The position numbers and the translations under genes were made by a program. A stretch of DNA of 42,806 nt from Flavobacteriaceae bacterium (GTDB lineage: Bacteria > Bacteroidota > Bacteroidia > Flavobacteriales > Flavobacteriaceae), in NCBI GenBank assembly GCA_021648445.1, contig JAKISU010000008.1, positions 1 through 42,806 on the forward strand. Direction: 5' to 3'. Below, in pieces: positions 1 through 8,653 of this stretch (its first letter is position 1; the number at the start of each line of letters is the position of its first letter). The notes under the pieces are model-generated. The model saw only the letters and a program-made list of their open reading frames with translations, was not told where the DNA came from and ran no database searches.

Positions 1-71
1 TTACTTAATTTCTCAAGTCGGTAATGCTCTGAAAATAAAGATATTGATCCAGATGTTTTGTATTTATTCAT
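1..71 (-). CDS. Possible transposase, 5' end only (cut by window edge)
   Basis: An open frame begins with ATG at 71 on the minus strand and runs off the left edge. It reads MNKYKTSGSISLFSEHYRLE followed by KLS. Short N-termini of this type (KYK, then a SLF segment, then a LEKLS-like segment) resemble the start of IS5-type transposases of Bacteroidota, but this is recognition from memory over only 23 residues. No catalytic DDE residues are in the window. If it is an insertion sequence, its end should lie upstream, perhaps near 119-146, where a gttgcacac-like stretch occurs on the minus strand; no inverted partner can be seen. Confidence 0.4.
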   Translation of the reverse strand, partial: MNKYKTSGSISLFSEHYRLEKLS

Positions 72-316
72 AATGACAATATGCAATTAATTATTTGATA
101 TTCAAAGAATTAATTCAAGAGGTTGCCTACATTTAGTGTGCAACTAAAACCAATTTTAAGTTTAGATAGCCAAAAAGATAAGGTAAAAATAGATAAAAAA
201 GTTTTATCATATCTCTGAACAAGAATTGGTTTAAAACTTTTAGTTATTAATTAACATGAGTTTGATGTAAGAAATGTAGTTAATAATGCAAAATATTGAT
301 TATTAGCACTTTGTCT

Positions 317-336
317 GTTCGAGCGCAGTCGAGAAC
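317..336. repeat. Short palindromic intergenic repeat (gttcgagcgcagtcgagaac)
   Basis: The 20-bp imperfect palindrome has the core GAGCGCAGTCGAG. The same core occurs in reverse orientation at 29998-30020, and a cousin (acactgagcggagtcgaagtgt) lies at 22092-22113. It belongs to a family of dispersed intergenic hairpins. The 1-890 stretch around it holds no convincing complete gene. Confidence 0.6.
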
Positions 337-452
337 TATTTAAAAACCTTTCAACTTTAGTTTATCTTGAGCGAAGACGAAAGGCTCAAGGGGACATTAA
401 AATTTTTATTTCACATTTAAAATACTAATTATTAGTTATTTAAAAAAATAAC

Positions 453-490
453 TATATCGAACTCACGTTAATTAACGTGAGTTCGATATA
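453..490. repeat. Perfect 38-bp palindrome
   Basis: Two 19-base arms meet without a loop, centred at 471/472, with the core CACGTTAATTAACGTG. Every base pair matches. It lies in the gene-poor stretch between the possible transposase and the susCD terminator. A similar half-arm (tcgaactcaggtta) occurs at 26917-26930 upstream of eno, suggesting a dispersed motif. It could act as a bidirectional terminator or a dimeric protein site; the sequence does not decide. Confidence 0.7.
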
Positions 491-635
491 ACCAAAGTAT
501 TTATAAACTGATAAATATATGATTGTCATGATTTTTTGTTTTTAGAGTAAGCTTTAGAGTTGTTTTTATCATTTTAGCAATTCCGACGTAGGGAGAATCT
601 CTATTGAAATTATTTGAGACTCTTCACTTCTCCCA

Positions 636-653
636 TCCCGATAGCTATCGGGA
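636..653. repeat. Palindromic repeat TCCCGATAGCTATCGGGA
   Basis: A perfect 18-bp palindrome, identical to the copy at 15785-15802 and one base different from the copy at 11265-11282. Copies sit between genes only, so this is a dispersed intergenic repeat. Confidence 0.75.
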
Positions 654-824
654 CGTTCCTCATTACTCCTGAAGCCTCGGAACTGAATAATATTTCACTA
701 TTAAATAATTGATTAACAGTAAATTACACTTATTGATGTATCAAACTAATGTTAATTATATTATAATGATAGAATAAAAAACAGTAATACTTTTTACATT
801 AGAATAAACTTCTGTTATAAAAGG

Positions 825-860
825 TCAAGGGCTGTTAGTTTTAAAACTAACAGCCCTTGA
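825..860 (-). terminator. Terminator of the susCD operon
   Basis: A perfect 36-bp palindrome, 31 bases downstream of the susD stop. On the minus strand the hairpin (tcaagggctgttagtttt and its complement) is followed by ccttttat, a short T run, as expected for an intrinsic terminator. Confidence 0.75.
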
Positions 861-891
861 TTAAATTAAATTAATAACTAAAATAGATAGT

Positions 892-2199
892 TTAGTTATC
901 CCAATCTACTCTTTTAAAAAGTAAATCATTATCACGTGCTGGTGCACTTGAGTTAAATAAGTATTCATTTTCAGGATAGAACCATCTTCTAGGTACATCA
1001 GAACCTGCTACCGGTGTTAAACTAGGAATGCCAGTTCTTCTCCAATCACTAAAGGCTTCAGGTTGTACAAATAAGCCAATATATTTTTGAGTCATGATGT
1101 TATTTAATGTAATATTACCTACTCCGGGATCTATTGCATTTTGAGCAACATAAGCATTAAATTCTGCTGCTCCTAGACCTACTTCTTCAAAAGAAGCTTC
1201 AATACCATTAAGATAAGCAGTATGCTTTTCTGTATCATCGGTAGATGTTTCAGCAATAATAAATTGTAATTCTCTGTAGGTAATTAAATCTTCTCTCAAA
1301 TCAGCTACTAGATATGGATGAGATGCATCAAATGTTTGATCTAACACTGCCAATCTATCCGTATCATTTAAACCTGACATGATTGCTCTCATTGTAGGGT
1401 GGAATTCAATATCACCTAGTCTTGTATCATTAAAACCAAACCAAGGGGCATCATTACCGCCACCGGGGTATTTAAAGCCCATATTATCTGCTCTATTTGT
1501 AAAAGCAAGTTTAGCTTCAGCTAGTGCATTGACATTGTCACCTAGATGTAAATAATATCTGGCTAGAATAGCATGCACCGCCAATTTCCAAGCATCTATA
1601 TCACCTTCATATAACACCTCCTCTGACCCTGGAGATTGAGCACCTGAAACATCATCAAATAGCACTAGAGCATCAGTCAATAGTGTTCTTATAGCAGGGT
1701 AAATAACAGTTGCTTGATCATCATATGCCGGGTTTGGATTTTCATCACCTAAACCTGCTTCGGTGTAAGGTATGTCACCAAAAACATCAGATGTCATCAT
1801 AAGAGCATACGCTTCTAAGGTTTTAGCTATACCTAGGTAGTGATTAAACCCTCCATCAGTGGCTTTTTGAGATACAACTCTAAGCTCTATAAATACATTT
1901 TCATACATTTGTTGCCAAGGAGCATTCGTTCTAACGGGTTGTATGTCATATTTATTAAAAGATTCCCATTGCCTTTCAACACCTTCTACTTGTTGAATAA
2001 ACATATTACTAAAAGTCGAATATAAACCTCCTTTTGAATCAACAATAGCTAATTGTATTCCAGGTAATGCAGCTGCAACTGTCACGTCAATGGGTTTATT
2101 AGGGTCTGAATTGTCATCCGAAAAAAAGTCTTCGCATGATGCTGACGATAATGTGATTATAAAAATAATCAGAACGTTTATTAATTTTTTTAATTTCAT
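892..2199 (-). CDS. SusD/RagB-family outer-membrane lipoprotein
   Basis: A 435-residue surface lipoprotein that would form the substrate-binding lid over the SusC-like channel encoded upstream. The N-terminus is a type II signal peptide with a lipobox ending SSASC, cysteine near residue 22, followed by an acidic stretch (EDFFSDDNSD) typical of Bacteroidota lipoprotein export. The body is helical and TPR-like, with segments such as LAVHAILARYYLHLGD, and the C-terminus has the W-R-R pattern (FSDWRRTGIPSL) common in SusD-like proteins of the SusD-like_2 type. It begins 12 bases after the susC stop, so the two are cotranscribed. No glycoside hydrolase or peptidase is nearby, so the substrate is unknown. 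Confidence 0.9.
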   Translation of the reverse strand: MKLKKLINVLIIFIITLSSASCEDFFSDDNSDPNKPIDVTVAAALPGIQLAIVDSKGGLYSTFSNMFIQQVEGVERQWESFNKYDIQPVRTNAPWQQMYENVFIELRVVSQKATDGGFNHYLGIAKTLEAYALMMTSDVFGDIPYTEAGLGDENPNPAYDDQATVIYPAIRTLLTDALVLFDDVSGAQSPGSEEVLYEGDIDAWKLAVHAILARYYLHLGDNVNALAEAKLAFTNRADNMGFKYPGGGNDAPWFGFNDTRLGDIEFHPTMRAIMSGLNDTDRLAVLDQTFDASHPYLVADLREDLITYRELQFIIAETSTDDTEKHTAYLNGIEASFEEVGLGAAEFNAYVAQNAIDPGVGNITLNNIMTQKYIGLFVQPEAFSDWRRTGIPSLTPVAGSDVPRRWFYPENEYLFNSSAPARDNDLLFKRVDWDN

Positions 2200-2211
2200 C
2201 TTAGTTTATTA

Positions 2212-5200
2212 TTAAAAGTTAAATCCAACCTTAAACATATAGGACTTAGTACCAGGCATGTTAAAATAGTCAAAACCTTGACCGTTTCCATTACCGGTTA
2301 AGCTGGTTTCAGGATCTACACCGTCAAAATCTGTGTCAATCCATAAGTTTCTACCTGTAAAAGTAATATAAGCACTTTCAATCAGAATGTTTTTGAATAG
2401 GTCTTTAGAAAAGTTATACGAAAGAGATAACTCCCTTAACCTTATCCATCCACCATCTTCTACAAATTGTTCTCCTACCGACCCGAAACCACCAACGGCT
2501 GATGTCCAGTAACTTCTATCTCTAACAATTGGTATATTGTTTGGAGATCCATCCGGAAAAACCCCATCTAATATTATTGGTGTTTCTTCTCTAGTATCAG
2601 CTGTAAGTTGCGATCGACCAAAAAATGATAAAGCCCACGCTGTACCATTCCATATATCACCACCTTTTTTCCAGTCTAATAAAAAGTTTAATGTCAAGTT
2701 TTTATATGTAAATGAGTTATTCCAACCTAAGATAAAATCAGGATTAGGATCACCAATCACACGTTGCGTATTATCAACAGCTTGATAACCTGTTGCAGGA
2801 TCAATAACTATTGCACCACCCGGTATAGATAAGCTAGTGTCAGAAGCAGTACCTGCTTCTTCTCTTAAATATGCACCTCCTACAATAGCGCCATAAGGTA
2901 AACCTTCTACTAAATAAGTACCCGCTGTAGCAAATCCTGCTAAAAATAATCTTTCAATACCTGGGGCAAGTCTCTTTACTATTGTTTCACTTTTACTCCA
3001 GTTAATTGTAGTATTCCAATTAAAGTTTTCTGATACGATTGGTTTTGCACCAACAGTGATTTCCCAACCATCACTAGTCATTATGCCTGCATTAACCCAT
3101 TTTGAAGTAAAGCCTGAAGAGGCTGATAATGATTGATTTAAAATGGCATCATCTATATCACTTTTAAAATAAGCAACATCAAGAGTTAGCCTATTACCAA
3201 AAAATCTTAAATCTATACCATACTCTGTGGTTGTAGTAATTTCTGGTTTTAAATCAGAGTTTCCTAGTATATTATCTAGTTCAAATGTTGTAACTTGACC
3301 ATTTGGAGTGCTTATTGGAAAGGTAATACCATTTCCCCAACCTCCAGCAATACCGGTACCATCAATGTCATTAACTTCATAACTAGTTGAAGTTGAATAT
3401 GCCACTGGCGGTGGTGCGCCAACTTGAGCCCATGACGCTCTTATTTTACCAAAGGATAAAATTTTATTTTTTGGTAAAACTTCTGTAAATACAAAAGATC
3501 CGGAAACTGAAGGGTAGAAGAAACCAATATCACTAGCCTTAAATTCTTTCGAAGGGTCGCGTAACCTAGAATCATAATCTTGTCTAGCAGAAAAATTAAG
3601 GTAAAGCATATCTTTCCAACCAACTTGAGCGTTTGCAAAAATACCCATAGATCTAAACCTCGTTTTGTCTTCTAAACTCGATATAGTAGCAGTATTACTA
3701 ATATCCATAAATCCCGGAAAAAGTAAACCTATACCAACTTCATTTTGTTGGTCTCTTACAAAGCTAAAATAGTTGGCACCAACTAAATAATTAAATGAAA
3801 AATCATCAGTAATGTCTCCATCTCCAGTTACAAATAGGTTTACATCTGATTGTCTTGTTAAATAATCGTCAAGAATAATTCTACCTGTAGGGTTTGTTCG
3901 TGATCCAACTTCGAACGCCTGTTTTCTTTTATCAGTAGTAATATCAACCCCAACATTTAAACCTAAATTAATCCAATTATTCACCACATAATTAGTTTTA
4001 AAATTACCAAATAATCTATGTACTTCTTCCGTTGCGGGAGCGTTGTTTATAGTCCAATAAGGGTTATCATACCCACCACCACCACGGTAATTTCTTTGGC
4101 TACGATCTTCAGGAAACTCATAAGCTAAAGCATTATCTCTAGCACCAGTTCCTAAACCATTCGAGTTGTCAAATGATGCAGGCGTTCTGTATAAGCCTAA
4201 TAATAAACCTGAAGTATTTGAACCTTGTTGAATTCTATTATAATCAGACCGAGCATAATTAATTGCAGTTTCAAAAGATAATTTGTCATTGGCTTTTAAA
4301 GTAGCACCTAAATTAAATGTTCTTCTTTTATACTCTTCATTAGGCACAATACCTTCTTGTTTTAAATCAGATGCTGAAAATCTATATGTAACTGCCTCGT
4401 TACTTCCAGAAATACTTATGTTATTTGTTAATGACACCCCTGTACGAAAAAAATCATCGCTATTAAGTTTATTGTAATTATTAGCGGGTGTTCCATTGCC
4501 TTGTCCTCTAGGTACTAAAAATCCATTATTATCCCATCTGTAATTTCCATCAGCATCAAAGGCGTTTCCAAAATTTCCAGCAGTATTTGTTGCATTATAG
4601 ATATTGCTATCTGTGCTGTATTCTAAGTCAGATAATCTAGGTCCCCATGATCCGGACTCTCCTGTTTCAGAACCTCTATACGTTGTTACTCCTCCAATTA
4701 ATCTTCCTTGAGCGTACGTGTCTTGCAATTGGGTTAATTGAGATACTTGATCAAAAGCTACTTGTGAGCTTACACTAACCTGTAATCTTTGACCTTTAGT
4801 TCCTTTTTTAGTAGTAATAAGAATTACCCCACCAGAACCTGCAGTACCATAAACGGCTGTAGCAGCAGCACCTTTTAAAACACTAATACTTTCAATATCA
4901 TCGGAATTTAAATCCATTAGCCTGTTTGATGATGCTGTACCTGCGGTTGGGGCTTGAGCGTTGAGAGTTTCATTATTAGATCTAACTCCATCAATTATAA
5001 TAAGTGCTTGGTTATTACCAACCATAGAGGTTGCACCTCTAATTACAATTCTTGATCCGCCACCCGCAGATCCAGAAGATCTAGTAATTTGAACCCCTGA
5101 AGATTTTCCAGATAATGCATCTAATACATTAGATGCACCGGAATTGGTAATAGCTTCAGCTTTAACTTCTTGTGCTGCATAGCCAAGAGAACGCGTTTCT

Positions 5201-5535
5201 TTTTTTATACCATATGCAGTAACGATAACTTCTTCAAGAACATTGTCAGCTTGCATAACTACATCTATAGTATTTGATTCGCCAACAGTAACTTCTTTAG
5301 TTGTCATACCTACAAAACTGAATCTTAATACATCACCTGTATTAACTTTGATGGTGTATTTACCATCAAAATCAGTTTCGGCACCAGTACCAGTACCTTT
5401 AATTACTACACTAACTCCCGGTAATGGTCCTGACTCATCAGTAACAGTACCAGAAATAGTTTTTTCTTGTGCAAAAGTAAATTGCACTACAAACGCCAGT
5501 AATAGCGTTAAAATTCCACTAAACTTTGTCTTCAT
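2212..5535 (-). CDS. SusC/RagA-family TonB-dependent outer-membrane transporter
   Basis: A 1107-residue TonB-dependent channel. I start it at the ATG at 5535 (MKTKFSGILTLLLAF), which gives a clean signal peptide; an in-frame ATG at 5565 only adds ten polar residues. After the signal comes a carboxypeptidase-regulatory-like domain (KTISGTVTDESGPLPGVSV), then a TonB-box-like segment (LEEVIVTAYGIKKETRSLGY), a plug domain with the SusC-typical IIDGVRSN, and a long beta-barrel ending in FKVGFNF with C-terminal phenylalanine. It pairs with the SusD-like lipoprotein immediately downstream. Energy would come from TonB-ExbBD, encoded elsewhere. The substrate cannot be told from the sequence. Confidence 0.93.
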   Translation of the reverse strand: MKTKFSGILTLLLAFVVQFTFAQEKTISGTVTDESGPLPGVSVVIKGTGTGAETDFDGKYTIKVNTGDVLRFSFVGMTTKEVTVGESNTIDVVMQADNVLEEVIVTAYGIKKETRSLGYAAQEVKAEAITNSGASNVLDALSGKSSGVQITRSSGSAGGGSRIVIRGATSMVGNNQALIIIDGVRSNNETLNAQAPTAGTASSNRLMDLNSDDIESISVLKGAAATAVYGTAGSGGVILITTKKGTKGQRLQVSVSSQVAFDQVSQLTQLQDTYAQGRLIGGVTTYRGSETGESGSWGPRLSDLEYSTDSNIYNATNTAGNFGNAFDADGNYRWDNNGFLVPRGQGNGTPANNYNKLNSDDFFRTGVSLTNNISISGSNEAVTYRFSASDLKQEGIVPNEEYKRRTFNLGATLKANDKLSFETAINYARSDYNRIQQGSNTSGLLLGLYRTPASFDNSNGLGTGARDNALAYEFPEDRSQRNYRGGGGYDNPYWTINNAPATEEVHRLFGNFKTNYVVNNWINLGLNVGVDITTDKRKQAFEVGSRTNPTGRIILDDYLTRQSDVNLFVTGDGDITDDFSFNYLVGANYFSFVRDQQNEVGIGLLFPGFMDISNTATISSLEDKTRFRSMGIFANAQVGWKDMLYLNFSARQDYDSRLRDPSKEFKASDIGFFYPSVSGSFVFTEVLPKNKILSFGKIRASWAQVGAPPPVAYSTSTSYEVNDIDGTGIAGGWGNGITFPISTPNGQVTTFELDNILGNSDLKPEITTTTEYGIDLRFFGNRLTLDVAYFKSDIDDAILNQSLSASSGFTSKWVNAGIMTSDGWEITVGAKPIVSENFNWNTTINWSKSETIVKRLAPGIERLFLAGFATAGTYLVEGLPYGAIVGGAYLREEAGTASDTSLSIPGGAIVIDPATGYQAVDNTQRVIGDPNPDFILGWNNSFTYKNLTLNFLLDWKKGGDIWNGTAWALSFFGRSQLTADTREETPIILDGVFPDGSPNNIPIVRDRSYWTSAVGGFGSVGEQFVEDGGWIRLRELSLSYNFSKDLFKNILIESAYITFTGRNLWIDTDFDGVDPETSLTGNGNGQGFDYFNMPGTKSYMFKVGFNF

Positions 5536-5695
5536 TGTATAATCATTTGAATTAATTTGCCTCAAAAGTCTTAATAAATAGTTAAAAAACCAACTTTTTA
5601 ACAGAAAAATCTTAAAAAAAAGTTAAATAATTGTTAAGATCTTTAACGAAAGTTCTTTTAAGAGTGATAAAAGCAGACGAAGGTTGCGCCAAGCT

Positions 5696-7510
5696 TTAAA
5701 AAAAACTAATAACTTTTAAGTGAAACCTTGAGTTGCCAAAATCAAAAGGTTGATTTGAAAATTTACCAAGCGCATAGCTGAGGTTTAGTACTCCCAGCTT
5801 GGTTGTAAAAGCATAGCCTAGCCCTAAACTATAGATTTGAGAAGATTGATTTATAATTTCATTATCGATATATCCTAGATCTGTTATTGAATATAAATAA
5901 GAATTATTATTAGGTGTAAATCTATATTCAATAGTAAAGAAGCTGTAAGTTGATGCAAAAATACTTTCTTCATCAAAACCTCTGATACTATTTACACCAC
6001 CAATTCTAAATAATTCATTTGTTAAAATATTATCAGATAGTAATGTGCCGGTTTCATTTTGTAGGTAAATATGATTTTTAAAATTTAAACTCCATAAATA
6101 ATTGGTTTTAAAATAAAATTTTGATTGCCTAAAGTTATTGCCATCAGTTTTTCTATTACCTGTAAGTACTTCACTAAAAATATTAAACTTGACCGGGAAT
6201 AAAAATTGGTTATTCGGAATTTGATACTTATAATTTATACCATAAAAAACGGTATTAAAATCATCAATCTCATTATTCATATTATTTGTTAAAAGATTTG
6301 AAGATGTTTCTGTATATAATGAAATACCCACGGCATTTCTTTCATCTATTGCATAAGGAAGTGAAAACTTAGTTTTAGTATTTATAAAGGTAGAATCCTG
6401 TTTGTAAATATTAAGCGTGGCTTCAGGCGAAAAGCTTGAATTGAATATATAAGGAATCGTTGCGCTCAAATTAAAAACCTGACGTTCATCTCCATTATTT
6501 TTCCAATTCAATGAAAATGATTCTCCGCTATTGAATACATTATTTAATAATAAATCTAAATAACCATTAAATGAAATACCGCTACCGTCCTCTTTTGAGG
6601 TAAAACCTACCAAACCATCAAATTTATTTGAAGCTTTCTTTTTTAAATATAAATATACAATGGTAGAATCTTTAGTGAATAGAACTTCAGGCGGTTTTAT
6701 TTCTGTAACAAAAGGTAAAATAGTGATGAGTTCAGAAACTTTGTCTAATTTATTTCTGTTAAATACAATGTTGTTTTTTAGTTTTAAAAAATGATTGAGG
6801 TAGGTTTGAGGAAAGTCTTTATAACCATTAATAACAATTTTATCAATTTTTCGAAGCTTTGATTTTTTAACACTTAGAGTCCCTTCAATTAAATCTTTTT
6901 TGACAGTGATGTTTTTTAATGAAACCTGCGTGAAAGAATTGCCTTGAGTTTCAAAAATTTCAACAATTGCCTTTAGTGTTCTTGATAAGCCCTCAGTTAG
7001 AATATCAAAATGAGTGTCTTTTACAGATGGAGCTAATCTAAAAAGTTGTTCTTTGTCAATGTCGTTATTTGAATAATAAATTCGAACTGTTTTATTTATG
7101 TTGCCTAAATCAAATTGAGCATGATAAATAGAGTCTCTTTTTTTAATAGTGTCAAGTGAGAAGTTTAAAAACCCTTTTTGTGTTAGTTTGTTTTTTATAG
7201 AATCTAATGAGTTAAATAGAGAAATTTCTGAAAGATGTGTTTTCTGATATTGAATGGAGTTTGTAAAAATAGTATTCACACTATCTTTTGCTGAAATTTC
7301 TAAGATTAATTTCTGACCATAGATAGATCCAGAATTCCATAAAAAGAAAACTAACACTAAATTAAGTGTGGAATGGCGTTTAAGAGGAGCTAAAAATTTT
7401 GTGATTATCAAGACATAAAAATTGCCCATAGCTTTAGTTAAGGAAAATTTTTCTAACGCAGATAGCTGCCAAATTTTGTTCATACTTACTCGATATTCCA
7501 CACTTAACAT
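5696..7510 (-). CDS. Omp85/BamA-like outer-membrane protein
   Basis: A 604-residue protein with POTRA-like repeats in the first half (segments such as KIDKIVINGYKDFPQTYLNH) and a 16-strand-type barrel in the second. The hallmark Omp85 motif appears as GGVNSIRGF (IRGF at about 509-512), and the chain ends in phenylalanine (KVISFF). A hydrophobic stretch, NLVLVFFLWNSGSIYG, is the likely signal peptide, preceded by an unusually long N-terminal tail; ATGs at 7483 and 7429 are alternative starts and the true start is uncertain. The family inserts or translocates outer-membrane proteins, but this short version may be a specialised relative rather than the essential BamA. It is divergent from rpsL. 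Confidence 0.8.
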   Translation of the reverse strand: MLSVEYRVSMNKIWQLSALEKFSLTKAMGNFYVLIITKFLAPLKRHSTLNLVLVFFLWNSGSIYGQKLILEISAKDSVNTIFTNSIQYQKTHLSEISLFNSLDSIKNKLTQKGFLNFSLDTIKKRDSIYHAQFDLGNINKTVRIYYSNNDIDKEQLFRLAPSVKDTHFDILTEGLSRTLKAIVEIFETQGNSFTQVSLKNITVKKDLIEGTLSVKKSKLRKIDKIVINGYKDFPQTYLNHFLKLKNNIVFNRNKLDKVSELITILPFVTEIKPPEVLFTKDSTIVYLYLKKKASNKFDGLVGFTSKEDGSGISFNGYLDLLLNNVFNSGESFSLNWKNNGDERQVFNLSATIPYIFNSSFSPEATLNIYKQDSTFINTKTKFSLPYAIDERNAVGISLYTETSSNLLTNNMNNEIDDFNTVFYGINYKYQIPNNQFLFPVKFNIFSEVLTGNRKTDGNNFRQSKFYFKTNYLWSLNFKNHIYLQNETGTLLSDNILTNELFRIGGVNSIRGFDEESIFASTYSFFTIEYRFTPNNNSYLYSITDLGYIDNEIINQSSQIYSLGLGYAFTTKLGVLNLSYALGKFSNQPFDFGNSRFHLKVISFF

Positions 7511-7636
7511 AAGTGTCTATATATATTATGGTATAAAATTATGTTTCAAAACGCATCAAAAATAGCTAAAAAACTGTTTGCTGAATACAGGTTTTGAAAT
7601 GTTTTTAAAATGCTGGTAAAATTTAGTTAATAGCTG

Positions 7637-7667
7637 TTTGAATAACAAGAAATTATTTATACATTTG
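7637..7667 (+). promoter_or_regulatory. Bacteroidetes-type promoter for the rpsL block
   Basis: TTTG at 7637-7640 and TACATTTG at 7660-7667 are separated by 19 bp, a full match to the TTTG / TAnnTTTG consensus used by the Bacteroidota primary sigma factor. The predicted start near 7674 leaves a leader of about 44 bases before rpsL. Confidence 0.75.
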
Positions 7668-7717
7668 CACACTCTTAAAAATAGAGGTTTAAGAAATAAA
7701 AATAATAATTAATTTAT

Positions 7718-8092
7718 ATGCCAACTATACAGCAATTAGTACGCAAGGGAAGAACCCAAATAACTAAGAAGAACAAATCGGCTGCATTGAATTCTTGTCC
7801 ACAAAGAAGAGGCGTATGTACACGTGTTTATACAACAACACCAAAAAAACCAAATTCAGCTATGCGTAAAGTAGCAAGGGTAAGGTTGACAAATGGTAAT
7901 GAGGTGAATGCATACATACCTGGTGAAGGGCATAATCTTCAAGAGCACTCAATAGTATTAGTTAGAGGTGGAAGAGTAAAAGATTTACCTGGAGTTAAGT
8001 ATCACGTAGTTCGTGGTGCATTAGATACTGCAGGTGTTGAGGGTAGAACACAGCGCCGTTCAAAATACGGAGCTAAACGCCCTAAAAAATAA
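7718..8092 (+). CDS. rpsL: 30S ribosomal protein S12
   Basis: A 124-residue decoding-centre protein of the small subunit. The conserved [11 protein letters not shown] (41-51) and [12 protein letters not shown] (86-96) loops contact helix 44 and the tRNA-mRNA duplex. Lysines at 43, 44 and 88 are present, so the common streptomycin-resistance substitutions are absent. D89 in VKD is the residue methylthiolated in many bacteria. It is the first gene of the long ribosomal block, directly behind the 7637-7667 promoter. Confidence 0.99.
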   Translation: MPTIQQLVRKGRTQITKKNKSAALNSCPQRRGVCTRVYTTTPKKPNSAMRKVARVRLTNGNEVNAYIPGEGHNLQEHSIVLVRGGRVKDLPGVKYHVVRGALDTAGVEGRTQRRSKYGAKRPKK

Positions 8093-8112
8093 ATCTAATT
8101 TAACACTCCTTT

Positions 8113-8153
8113 TCCCCTTTGGGGAAATGTCCGCCTCCGGCGGACAAAGGGGA
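8113..8153. repeat. Nested hairpin repeat between rpsL and rpsG
   Basis: The outer arms tccccttt (8113-8120) and aaagggga (8146-8153) enclose an inner perfect hairpin, tgtccgcc-tcc-ggcggaca (8128-8146). It is far more GC-rich than its surroundings. Related CTCCCC/GGGGAG hairpins occur at 35426-35442. It may set the relative expression or processing of rpsL and rpsG, or it may simply be a dispersed repeat. Confidence 0.7.
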
Positions 8154-8170
8154 TAAACTCAAAAGAAGTA

Positions 8171-8647
8171 ATGAGAAAAAAAGTAGCCAAAAAAAGGAAG
8201 CTGTTACCAGATCCTAAATTTAATGATCAGTTAGTTACACGTTTTGTAAATAACTTGATGAAAGATGGTAAAAAATCTACAGCTTTTAAAGTGTTTTATG
8301 ATGCACTTGAGATTGTAGAAGAAAGAAAACAAGATGAAGAGAAGACTTCATTAGAAATATGGAAAGACGCCTTATCAAATGTAATGCCTCATGTAGAAGT
8401 GCGTAGTAGAAGAGTAGGGGGAGCAACATTTCAAATTCCAATGCAGATTAGACCAGACAGAAAAGTGTCTATGGCTATTAAGTGGATGATTTTATTTGCT
8501 AGAAAACGTAATGAAAAATCTATGGCTCAACGCCTTGCAGGTGAAGTTTTAGCTGCTGCAAAAGAAGAAGGAGCAGCGGTTAAGAAAAAAACTGACGTTC
8601 ATAAAATGGCAGAAGCAAATAAAGCATTTTCACATTTTAGATTTTAA
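8171..8647 (+). CDS. rpsG: 30S ribosomal protein S7
   Basis: A 158-residue primary 16S-binding protein that nucleates the head of the small subunit and lies at the E site. The family core is intact: [14 protein letters not shown], then [28 protein letters not shown], and [13 protein letters not shown] at the C-terminus. Length is normal. It sits between rpsL and fusA, the standard str-operon order, with only 6 bases before fusA. Confidence 0.99.
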   Translation: MRKKVAKKRKLLPDPKFNDQLVTRFVNNLMKDGKKSTAFKVFYDALEIVEERKQDEEKTSLEIWKDALSNVMPHVEVRSRRVGGATFQIPMQIRPDRKVSMAIKWMILFARKRNEKSMAQRLAGEVLAAAKEEGAAVKKKTDVHKMAEANKAFSHFRF

Positions 8648-8653
8648 TTAGAA

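Noticed and set aside
5536-5695. A search for a Bacteroidetes promoter upstream of susC.
   Set aside because: No CAAAnnTA (minus-strand TAnnTTTG) with a spaced TTTG was found in this gap.
7362-7507. A 12-bp inverted repeat (ttaagtgtggaa / ttccacacttaa) around the N-terminal codons of the Omp85-like gene, suggesting a small invertible segment.
   Set aside because: No recombinase nearby, and both copies lie within an open frame; chance is likely, although it adds doubt to the start.
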